Source: Paracoccaceae bacterium (GTDB taxonomy: Bacteria > Pseudomonadota > Alphaproteobacteria > Rhodobacterales > Rhodobacteraceae). Taken from it: 14,701 nt of DNA. The translations under genes were made by a program, and so were the position numbers. Below the pieces are notes generated by a model. It worked only from the letters and a program-made list of their open reading frames with translations. It was not told the origin of the DNA and did not search any database. Location of the stretch: NCBI GenBank assembly GCA_027069385.1, contig JALXER010000269.1:1-14701 (forward strand), read 5' to 3'. Every line of letters begins with the position of its first letter. Position 1 is the first letter of the stretch. Positions 8,713 to 14,701 of this stretch are shown here, one piece after another.

Positions 8713-9756
8713 CTAGTCCTCCATCACGCCGGCTTTGCCCATCAGGCCACGCGGACGCACCAGCAGGATAACCACTGCCACAAGGTAAATGATAATCTGG
8801 TCGATACTGGGCAGGCCAATGGCTGCAATCGCATCCTTGACCAGCGGCATAGAGGCAAAGCTTTCAAGGATACCCAGCAGGAACCCCGCCGCCACGGCAC
8901 CGCGCAGGCTGCCCATGCCGCCCACAACCACCACCACAAAGCTAAGCACCAGAAAATCCATCCCCATATGGAAAACCGGCTTGTTCACGCCCGTATACAT
9001 CACCCCCGCAGTACCGGCCACCGCCGCGGCAATGCCGAACATGATGGTAAACCGCTTGTTGATATTGATCCCCAGCAGGCCGACGGTCTCGCGGTCGGCC
9101 ATACCGGCGCGCACCACCATGCCAAAGGTGGTAAAGCGCAAGAACGCAAACACCCCCGACAGCACAATGACCGAGAAAAAGAAATACACCAGCCGCCAGT
9201 TCGGATAAATCACCGAGCCGGGCTCAAACCCGAACCACACCCCGATATCAAGCGCGCTTTTATAGGCTTCGGGCACATGCACCGGAATCGATTCGGAACC
9301 GAACCAAAGCTTGATCAGCTCTCCCATGACAATCGCCAGCCCGAAGGTCACCAGAATCTGGTCTGCGTGGGGGCGATGGTAAAAATGGCGGATCAGGCCG
9401 CGTTCCATGATAACGCCGATCAGGATCATTACCGGAATGGCGAACAGCAGCGAAATCGGAATGGTATAATCGATGATCCAGTCGCCAAAGCTGCCGAACC
9501 AGTCCACCACATAAGGCACCTTGATCTTGGCCGGATTGCCAAGAAAATCAACCTTGTCCGGATCCACGGTCACCTTGGAAATTTCAAGCACCTTGGAAAA
9601 GGTGACCGCGATAAACGCGCCGACCATAAACAGGGCACCGTGGGCAAAATTGACCACGCCCAGCGTGCCGAAAATCAACGTAAGGCCCAGCGCAATCAGC
9701 GCATAGGCGCTGCCTTTGTCCAGACCGTTCAGAATTTGCAGAAAAATGGCGTCCAT
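8713..9756 (-). CDS. livH: LivH-type ABC importer permease
   Basis: This 347-residue membrane protein is the other permease subunit. The N-terminal hallmark GLDKGSAYALIALGLTLIFG leads into VVNFAHGALFMVGAF (34-48). The coupling loop reads FGMVVRAGMADRETVGLLGI, and VVVVGGMGSLRGAVAAGFLL lies towards the C-terminus. It is longer than E. coli LivH (about 308) mainly because of an extra polar segment at about 54-97, with DPDKVDFLGNPAKIKVPYVV, probably periplasmic. It follows the binding-protein gene after a 102-bp spacer that contains stem-loops. Confidence 0.93.
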   Translation of the reverse strand: MDAIFLQILNGLDKGSAYALIALGLTLIFGTLGVVNFAHGALFMVGAFIAVTFSKVLEISKVTVDPDKVDFLGNPAKIKVPYVVDWFGSFGDWIIDYTIPISLLFAIPVMILIGVIMERGLIRHFYHRPHADQILVTFGLAIVMGELIKLWFGSESIPVHVPEAYKSALDIGVWFGFEPGSVIYPNWRLVYFFFSVIVLSGVFAFLRFTTFGMVVRAGMADRETVGLLGININKRFTIMFGIAAAVAGTAGVMYTGVNKPVFHMGMDFLVLSFVVVVVGGMGSLRGAVAAGFLLGILESFASMPLVKDAIAAIGLPSIDQIIIYLVAVVILLVRPRGLMGKAGVMED

Positions 9757-9858
9757 GGCTTTGGCCCGCTCCGTTTAGTGATTTTGACCGCTTATGGCAG
9801 AAAAGCCGGCCGCATTAAACAGGTTAACGCGACCGGAAGGGTTCCCCGAGGGGGGAAA
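9757..9858 (-). promoter_or_regulatory. Two stem-loops between the binding-protein gene and livH
   Basis: Directly after the binding-protein stop (minus strand) comes a stem of TTCCCC with GGGGAA (9842-9857). Next is a longer inverted repeat, CCGGCCGC (9806-9813) with GCGACCGG (9829-9836), whose single mismatch becomes a G-U pair in the minus-strand RNA and which extends inward by four more pairs. No U-run follows. Such structures often protect the binding-protein part of an mRNA and lower expression of the downstream permeases; this function is inferred. Confidence 0.5.
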
Positions 9859-11205
9859 CTACATGCCCGGGTTACAGCTGCCCAGGGAACCGCCGGCGAA
9901 GAACTCGTTGTCAGGTTCGTATTCAACCTGCGCACGCGGCGTTACTTCGACAACTTCCAGAAGGTCGAATTCGGAAGTCGGGTTTTCTTTCCCTTTCACA
10001 ACCAGCACGTCCTTGAAGCACTGGTGGTCATCGGCGCGGTATTCCACATCACCGTTACCCAGACCCGAGAACTGGAAGCCCTCGAGCGCCTCGGCTACGC
10101 CGCACGGGTTAAAGGTGCCGGCGCGTTCGCACGCATCTGCATAAAGCAGGGTCTGGCAGTAAACCGTGTGGGCGGCCTGCGACGGCGGAAAGCCGTATTC
10201 CTGGCCAAAGCTCTGAACGAATGCCTTGGAACCCTCGTCCTGCAAGGACCAGTGCCAGTTGGTCGAACCGAAGATGCCTTTCACGTTTTCACCGGCCCCT
10301 TTGGCCATCAGACGCGAATAAAGCGGCACAACGATTTCGAACTGCTTGCCGTTGACCATTTTGTCCCGCAGGCCAAACTGCACAGCAGAAGTCAGCGAGT
10401 TGATCATGTTGCCGCCGTAGTGGTTCAGCACCAGCACATCGGCGCCCGAGTTGAGCACCGGCGCAACGTAAGAGCTAAAGTCGGTGGTGGTCAGCGGGGT
10501 CAGCACGTTTGCAACAGTTTCCCAGCCGGTGGCCTCGGTCGCGGCGGCAATCGATGCCTGCTGCGTCCAGCCCCAGGTGTAGTCAGCCGTCAGGTGATAG
10601 GCCTTGCGATCGGTGCCATACCGGTCAGCCAGCACAGGTGCGAGTGCCGCCGCAGACATATACCCGTTAAAGAAGTGACGGAAACCGTTGGCTTTTTTGT
10701 CTTTGCCGGTGGTGTCGTTAGAGTGGGTCAGACCCGCCATAAAGATAATGCCGGCCTCTTGGCACAGGCCCTGCACGGCAATCGCCACACCCGAGGAAGA
10801 CCCGCCGGTGATCATCACCGCGCCGTCTTTCTGGATCATCGATTGCGCCGAAGCGCGCGCTGCGTCGGACTTGGTTTGGGTGTCGCCGGTTACATAGGTA
10901 ACCTGTTTGCCCAAAATCCCGTTGCCCTGCAATGCATTGGACGAGAACGTGTTCATCATCCCGCCGTCGCCTTCACCGTTCAGGTGTTTGACGGCCAGTT
11001 GATAAGCGCGCAATTCGTCGGCACCCTCGTCGGCATAAGCGCCGGTCTGGGGCACGTTGAAGCCAAGCGTAACGGTGCTGCCGTTCGGGGCATTGGTATA
11101 CCCTGCATGGCTGGCCGCCGTCAGAATCGTCGGCATGCTCAACCCGGCGCCAACTGCGGCACCCGTGCTAAGCAACTTGCGACGGTTTAGTATAAGATTT
11201 GACAT
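9859..11205 (-). CDS. Tat-exported periplasmic substrate-binding protein, LivK-like (HAAT family)
   Basis: This 448-residue protein is the periplasmic receptor of the ABC importer. It starts with a Tat-type signal peptide: twin Arg8-Arg9 in LNRRKLL, then the hydrophobic stretch GAAVGAGLSMPTIL and a likely cleavage near ASHA. The mature part is a type-1 periplasmic binding fold: VTLGFNVPQTGAYADEG near the N-terminus, GGSSSGVAIAVQ, and ADYTWGW in the second lobe. The ATG at 11203-11205 is chosen because GGGAGGT lies 7 bases upstream and the signal peptide starts there; the open frame extends 26 residues further upstream without such support. The ligand cannot be read from the sequence. Co-transcription with acs and the divergent ScfR-type regulator suggest a short-chain carboxylate or related compound. 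Confidence 0.88.
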   Translation of the reverse strand: MSNLILNRRKLLSTGAAVGAGLSMPTILTAASHAGYTNAPNGSTVTLGFNVPQTGAYADEGADELRAYQLAVKHLNGEGDGGMMNTFSSNALQGNGILGKQVTYVTGDTQTKSDAARASAQSMIQKDGAVMITGGSSSGVAIAVQGLCQEAGIIFMAGLTHSNDTTGKDKKANGFRHFFNGYMSAAALAPVLADRYGTDRKAYHLTADYTWGWTQQASIAAATEATGWETVANVLTPLTTTDFSSYVAPVLNSGADVLVLNHYGGNMINSLTSAVQFGLRDKMVNGKQFEIVVPLYSRLMAKGAGENVKGIFGSTNWHWSLQDEGSKAFVQSFGQEYGFPPSQAAHTVYCQTLLYADACERAGTFNPCGVAEALEGFQFSGLGNGDVEYRADDHQCFKDVLVVKGKENPTSEFDLLEVVEVTPRAQVEYEPDNEFFAGGSLGSCNPGM

Positions 11206-11399
11206 GAATAACCTCCCATTCGTGTCGGTGAATGTCGATGAATCGACTAGGCGTTTTGCCCTGCGGGCATTGTCGCGCTTCAAGTTAACTTTGCAATAAC
11301 TTATTGTGTTTACGCAAAAAGTTTGTAAATTGTTTGTTAACTAAACTTAAGTATATGTAAACAAATTTGCATTGCAGTGCAGCAAAGGCTTGATATTCC
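11206..11399. promoter_or_regulatory. AT-rich divergent control region with TTTGCAA-like candidate ScfR/RamB operators
   Basis: This 194-bp gap separates the importer-acs operon from the ScfR-like regulator. The part at 11284-11373 is strikingly AT-rich compared with its surroundings. Three sites resemble the RamB-box core TTTGCAAA (as I recall it from Corynebacterium): AACTTTGCAA (11287-11296), AAAGTTTGTAAA (11318-11329) and CAAATTTGCA (11362-11371). The first lies inside the inverted repeat GTTA-N9-TAAC (11284-11300). Nearer the binding-protein gene are a 10-bp tandem pair GTCGGTGAAT/GTCGATGAAT (11224-11243) and an overlapping palindrome GTCGAT-GA-ATCGAC (11234-11247). Control of both directions by the adjacent regulator is inferred. 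Confidence 0.6.
11330..11357 (+). promoter_or_regulatory. Candidate sigma-70 promoter for the ScfR-like gene
   Basis: TTGTTT (11330-11335) and TATATG (11352-11357) are separated by 16 bases, facing the regulator gene. This would start transcription near 11364, about 36 bases before the ATG, and place the CAAATTTGCA site over the start point, suited to autorepression. The region is so AT-rich that chance matches are likely. Confidence 0.3.
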
Positions 11400-12737
11400 A
11401 TGCGAAAATCTCTTTCCGGGACCCGTATTCGTGAACAGCGGCGCAAGGCGGGCATGACGCAAAAGGCGCTGGCGGCCGATGCGGGGATATCGGCATCCTA
11501 CCTGAACCTGATCGAACACAACCGCCGTGCGGTGGCGGGCAAGGTGTTGCTGGGCATCGCGCGGGTGTTGGGCGTGCCGCCGGGCACCCTTTCGGACGGG
11601 GTCGAATCGGCCCTGATTGCCGAGCTGCGTCAGGCCGCCGCGCACCTGCCCCGACAGGCCGCCGAACTGGCCGCGATTGACGAATTGACCACCCGCTTTC
11701 CGGGCTGGGCGCGCCTGACAACCGCGCTCTATCGGCAAACCCGCGATCAGGAAACCGCCATCGCCGCCCTGTCGGACCGCCTGACCCACGACCCGTTTCT
11801 GGCCGAAAGCCTGCATTCGATGCTGTCCAATATCACCGTAATCCGCTCGACCTCTAACATCCTGAAAAACATCACCGATATCGAGCCGGAAAAGCAGGCG
11901 CGCTTTCATGTGATCATCCACGAGGAAAGCCGCCGACTGTCGGACGCGGCGCAGGCGCTAAGCAGATATTTCGACCATGCCACCGACCAGAACGCCGGTA
12001 CCGCCACGCCGGACGAGGCGCTGGACCGGTTCCTGCAACGTCACGACTTCCGCTTTCCCGAGATCGACGCGCACCCGCAGGCCAACGCCGAAGAAATGGC
12101 AACCACCATCGCGCAGGTCTTGCAGGGGGACTCCGGTCTGGACAGCACCGAATCGCGCCGTCTGGCGCAGCAGGCCATGGTCGATTATGCCGCCGATGCG
12201 CAAAAAATGCCGCTGGCCGAATTCCGGCCGAGCGCCGAAAAGCTGCGCTATGACCCCGCCGCGCTGGCACGGATGTACGGCGTTGATCTGCACGCCGTGT
12301 TCCGACGGCTGACCCACCTGAACGGCAAGGAGGGCATCCAGATCGGGCTGGTAATTGCCAACGCCGCCGGACGCACGCTGGCGCGCCGGCCGCTGGCCGA
12401 TTTCTCGCTGCCGCGCCACGGGGCCGCTTGCCCGCTCTGGCCGCTGTTTCAGGCGTTTTCGCACCCCGGCACCGTGCAAAGCGCGCTGGTCGAACTGCCC
12501 GGGCAAAAGCGGTTTATTGCACTAAGCCATGCGCTGGCCCAGGACGCGCCGGCCATCGGCACCCCGGCGCGTTATCATTCAGCCATGCTGTTGATTCCGG
12601 TGGGCTTTCAAGACCGGCTGGGCGACTGGCTCCCGCCGCTTTGCGCCCCGCAACCGATCGGGATTTCCTGCCGGATTTGCCCGCGCGAGGGCTGCAAGGC
12701 CCGCTCGGAACCGCAAATATTGGGCGACGAGGGCTAA
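11400..12737 (+). CDS. XRE-type transcriptional regulator with ScfR (short-chain fatty acyl) domain, RamB-like
   Basis: This 445-residue regulator has an N-terminal helix-turn-helix of the XRE type (about 8-62), with TQKALAADAGISASYLNLIE containing the recognition helix. The C-terminal third matches the short-chain fatty-acyl regulator family (formerly DUF2083): GAACPLWPLF (Cys344) and the closing motif CRICPREGC (Cys424, Cys427, Cys432). RamB in actinobacteria and related proteins control acetate and propionate metabolism. The ImmA/IrrE-like HExxH motif seen in some relatives is absent. The middle, about 133-192, looks like a degenerate histidine-kinase dimerisation helix pair (SMLSNITVIRSTSNIL, then HEESRRLSDAAQALSRY). 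It is divergent from the importer-acs operon and upstream of a receiver and an SLC5-type kinase. The ribosome-binding site (AAAGG, about 11 bases upstream) is weak. Confidence 0.87.
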   Translation: MRKSLSGTRIREQRRKAGMTQKALAADAGISASYLNLIEHNRRAVAGKVLLGIARVLGVPPGTLSDGVESALIAELRQAAAHLPRQAAELAAIDELTTRFPGWARLTTALYRQTRDQETAIAALSDRLTHDPFLAESLHSMLSNITVIRSTSNILKNITDIEPEKQARFHVIIHEESRRLSDAAQALSRYFDHATDQNAGTATPDEALDRFLQRHDFRFPEIDAHPQANAEEMATTIAQVLQGDSGLDSTESRRLAQQAMVDYAADAQKMPLAEFRPSAEKLRYDPAALARMYGVDLHAVFRRLTHLNGKEGIQIGLVIANAAGRTLARRPLADFSLPRHGAACPLWPLFQAFSHPGTVQSALVELPGQKRFIALSHALAQDAPAIGTPARYHSAMLLIPVGFQDRLGDWLPPLCAPQPIGISCRICPREGCKARSEPQILGDEG

Positions 12738-12796
12738 TTTTCCTTGCTCTGCCAAGTGCAAGGTGGATAGTCTTGGTCAGAATTAGGGGGTACTGC
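12738..12796 (+). promoter_or_regulatory. Candidate promoter and inverted repeat ahead of the receiver gene
   Basis: This 59-bp spacer contains TTGCTC (12744-12749) and GATAGT (12766-12771), 16 bases apart, a possible sigma-70 promoter. Overlapping the -35 element is the inverted repeat CCTTGC-N10-GCAAGG (12742-12763), an operator-like arrangement. AGGGGG just before the ATG serves as ribosome-binding site. Read-through from the regulator gene is equally possible. Confidence 0.35.
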
Positions 12797-13165
12797 ATGC
12801 CGCAATTGCGTGTTCTGATCGTTGAAGATGAACCTAACATCGTTGAATCCCTGACCTTTTTGCTGGAACGCGAGGGGCTGGACGTGCATGCGCAATCCAA
12901 CGGAGCCGCCGCGCTTGCCAGCATCCAGACGCTGGAACCGGCGCTGGTGATCCTTGATGTGATGCTGCCCAACCGCTCGGGGTTTGATATTCTACGCGAT
13001 ATCCGCGCCCTGCCCTCACCCCCGCGCGTGCTGATGCTGACCGCCAAAGGGCAGGCGCGCGACAGGCAGATGGCCACCGAAATCGGGGTGGACCTGTTCA
13101 TGACCAAACCGTTTTCAAACACCGAGATCGTCGGCAGTATTCTGGCCTTGCTTAATGACGGATAA
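12797..13165 (+). CDS. Single-domain response regulator (receiver only)
   Basis: This 122-residue protein is a complete CheY-like receiver with no output domain. It shows the acidic pair Glu10-Asp11 (IVEDEP), phospho-acceptor Asp54 (ILDVMLP), Thr82 (MLTAKG) and Lys104 (MTKPF). The start is the ATG at 12797, preceded by GGGGG at 6 bases. The stop codon overlaps the next gene by 11 bases, and that gene in turn overlaps the sensor gene, so it is almost surely the partner of the SLC5-type kinase. CrbR/ErdR-type partners of such kinases carry a LuxR-type DNA-binding domain, which is missing here. Output may go through protein contact or a phosphorelay. Confidence 0.92.
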   Translation: MPQLRVLIVEDEPNIVESLTFLLEREGLDVHAQSNGAAALASIQTLEPALVILDVMLPNRSGFDILRDIRALPSPPRVLMLTAKGQARDRQMATEIGVDLFMTKPFSNTEIVGSILALLNDG

Positions 13166-13394
13166 CGAACCGCCCGATCTGGCCGAGCGCGCCTATCGGC
13201 GGCGCAAGATCCGCGACGCGGCGCTGATCCTGCCGCTGCTCGGGGCGTTTCTGCTGGCCTCTCCGTTCATCACGGTATTTGCCACCGACGGCATGCTGTT
13301 TGGCCTGCCGGTGCCGTTTGTCTATATCTTCGGCGTCTGGATCCTGCTGGTCATCGCCGCCCGGCGCATGGCGCGGCGGCTCGATCAAAGCTGA
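13155..13394 (+). CDS. Small two-helix membrane protein associated with the SLC5-type sensor
   Basis: This 79-residue protein has an N-terminal polar and basic segment (YRRRKIR, 14-20), a hydrophobic helix at about 22-43 (AALILPLLGAFLLASPFITV), a short loop with GMLFGLP, and a second helix at about 53-69 (VPFVYIFGVWILLVIAA) ending in ARRMARRL. Charges suggest both ends face the cytoplasm. It starts 11 bases inside the receiver gene, and its TGA overlaps the next ATG by one base, so the three are co-translated. By position and topology it resembles the small subunits found next to some sodium:solute symporters (DUF4212/DUF3311-like), but I cannot assign a family from sequence alone. Confidence 0.82.
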   Translation: MTDNEPPDLAERAYRRRKIRDAALILPLLGAFLLASPFITVFATDGMLFGLPVPFVYIFGVWILLVIAARRMARRLDQS

Positions 13395-14701
13395 TGCTTT
13401 CGTTCAACACCCTGCTGGTGGTCAGCCTTGGCTATGTGGTCATGCTGTTCGGCATCGCCTTCTGGGCCGAGCGCCGCGCCTCGCGCGAGCGGCTGGGCTG
13501 GTTGCGCTCTCCGTTCGTCTACACGCTGTCGATCTCGGTCTATTGTACCGCCTGGACCTTTTACGGCGCGGTCGGGTCGGCGGCGCGTAACGGGCTGGAA
13601 TTCGTCACGATCTACCTTGGCCCGACGCTGGTCTTTATCGGCTGGTGGTGGCTGTTGCGCAAATTGCTGCGCATCGGGCGGGCGCAGCGCATTACCTCGA
13701 TTGCCGACCTGTTGTCGTCGCGCTATGGCAAAAGCGCCACTTTGGCGGTGCTGGTCACCTTGCTGGCGGTGATCGGCTCTACCCCTTATATCGCGCTGCA
13801 ACTGCAATCGATCACCCTCAGCTTTTCGGTATTCACCCCGGGCGAGGGCAGCAATACCACCGCCCTTTGGGTGGCGGTCGGGCTGGCGGCGTTTACCATT
13901 CTGTTTGGCACCCGCAACGTGGACGCTAATGAACGCCACCACGGCGTCGTTACCGCCATCGCCATAGAGGCCATCGTCAAACTGCTGGCGCTGCTGTCGG
14001 TGGGCGTTTTTGTGGTCTGGGGGATTGGCGGCGGTCCTACCGATATTTTCGCCCGCGCCACGCCGGGGATGTTGCATACCGATAACATCTTTTCCAGCCG
14101 CTGGATTACCCTGTCTTTTCTGTCCGCCGCCGCGATCATCAGCCTGCCGCGCATGTTTCAGGTCACGGTGGTGGAAAACGCCGACGAAAAGCACTTGAGC
14201 ACCGCATCATGGGCCTTTCCGGCCTATTTGCTGCTGATGAGCCTGTTCGTGCTGCCCATCGCCATTGCGGGCAACGCCATTCTGCCCGCCGGTTCCAACC
14301 CCGACCTGTATGTGCTGTCACTACCGCTAAGCCAGGGGCAGGACGGGCTGGCGCTGTTCGCCTTTCTGGGCGGGTTCAGTTCGGCAACCTCGATGGTGAT
14401 CATCGCGGCGATTGCCCTGTCCACCATGGTGTCGAACCATATCGTGGTGCCACTGTGGCTGTCGTTGACCAAGGCCCGCACCCAGACCAGCGGCGACGTG
14501 CGCGGGGTGCTGCTGATGTCGCGCCGCCTGTCTATCGCCGGTATTCTGATGCTGGGCTATCTGTACTTTCGCCTGACCGGCGGGTCGGGGGCGCTGGCCT
14601 CTATCGGGTTGATCGCCTTTGCAGGCACCGCGCAGGTCATCCCGAGCCTGATCGGCGGGCTGTTCTGGCGCGGCGCCACCCGCACCGGGGCGGTGGCGGG
14701 C
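13394..14701 (+). CDS. Sodium:solute symporter (SLC5)-type sensor histidine kinase, N-terminal part, cut by window end
   Basis: The 436 visible residues are a multi-helix SLC5-like membrane domain. The opening LLVVSLGYVVMLFGIAFWAE and the following stretch with YTLSISVYCTAWTFYGAVGS, then GLEFVTIYLGPTLVF, is the pattern of symporter-kinase hybrids such as CbrA and CrbS rather than pure transporters. Further marks are ITSIADLLSSRYGKS, FGTRNVDANERHHGVVTAIA (core helices) and SLPRMFQVTVVENADEKHL. About ten hydrophobic segments are present. The kinase part would lie beyond the window, so its existence is inferred from this pattern and from the coupled receiver gene. The ATG overlaps the preceding TGA (TGATG). 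Expected role: sensing, and possibly transporting, a small carboxylate or amino acid and passing the signal to the receiver. Confidence 0.87.
   Translation, partial: MLSFNTLLVVSLGYVVMLFGIAFWAERRASRERLGWLRSPFVYTLSISVYCTAWTFYGAVGSAARNGLEFVTIYLGPTLVFIGWWWLLRKLLRIGRAQRITSIADLLSSRYGKSATLAVLVTLLAVIGSTPYIALQLQSITLSFSVFTPGEGSNTTALWVAVGLAAFTILFGTRNVDANERHHGVVTAIAIEAIVKLLALLSVGVFVVWGIGGGPTDIFARATPGMLHTDNIFSSRWITLSFLSAAAIISLPRMFQVTVVENADEKHLSTASWAFPAYLLLMSLFVLPIAIAGNAILPAGSNPDLYVLSLPLSQGQDGLALFAFLGGFSSATSMVIIAAIALSTMVSNHIVVPLWLSLTKARTQTSGDVRGVLLMSRRLSIAGILMLGYLYFRLTGGSGALASIGLIAFAGTAQVIPSLIGGLFWRGATRTGAVAG

Noticed and set aside
8524..11190. An 888-codon open frame on the plus strand across livM, livH and the binding-protein gene
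   Set aside because: It is antisense to three clearly recognisable genes, its translation is rich in His, Arg and Gln with no domain pattern, and such long shadows are common in GC-rich genomes.
11206..11283. N-terminal extension of the binding protein to an upstream ATG at 11283
   Set aside because: The added 26 residues precede a complete Tat signal peptide, whereas the internal ATG at 11205 has a strong GGGAGGT site at good spacing.
13155..13394. Treating the small open frame before the sensor as a chance frame
   Set aside because: It overlaps both neighbours in the coupled manner of an operon and encodes two clear membrane helices with matching charge distribution, so it is kept as a gene.

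Overview
The window is GC-rich chromosomal DNA of an alphaproteobacterium, most likely a Rhodobacterales/Roseobacter-type organism. This rests on the fabA-fabB-fabI order, protein families typical of that group (an ScfR/RamB-type XRE regulator and a sodium:solute-symporter/sensor-kinase hybrid) and GC-rich codon use. The lineage is inferred from general knowledge, not from a search. All genes look intact except the two cut by the window ends (fabI on the left, the symporter-kinase on the right). I see no tRNA, rRNA, insertion sequence, prophage or CRISPR array.

Region 1 (1-3405) concerns fatty-acid synthesis. Read leftward, fabA, fabB and fabI form a tight operon for anaerobic-type unsaturated fatty-acid synthesis and enoyl reduction. 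Divergent from fabA is an MDR-family oxidoreductase that carries marks of the mitochondrial 2-enoyl thioester reductase (MECR/Etr1) type. Enoyl reductases of two unrelated folds may therefore flank fabAB, and the FabI copy has unusual residues at two functionally important positions.

Region 2 (3402-4106) holds a small I78-type protease-inhibitor lipoprotein, whose stop codon shares a TTAA palindrome with the oxidoreductase stop. A 435-bp non-coding stretch follows, packed with at least nine short hairpins.

Region 3 (4107-11205, minus strand) is one apparent operon: a Tat-exported periplasmic binding protein, then livH, livM, livG and livF-type ABC importer genes, then acs (acetyl-CoA synthetase). 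The acs product keeps the acetate-pocket residues and the regulatory lysine. Having acs as the last gene suggests that the importer brings in a substrate that is, or yields, acetate or another short-chain carboxylate, rather than an amino acid.

Region 4 (11206-14701) starts with an AT-rich divergent control region carrying several TTTGCAA-like sites. It then has an ScfR/RamB-like regulator, a stand-alone response-regulator receiver, a two-helix membrane protein and the symporter part of an SLC5-type sensor kinase, the last three overlapping. With acs this resembles the acetate-switch logic known from CrbS/CrbR (an SLC5-kinase controlling acs) and RamB (a short-chain acyl-CoA-linked repressor), gathered here in one locus. 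The combination of an ABC importer, acs, ScfR, an output-less receiver and a symporter-kinase is the most interesting part of the window.
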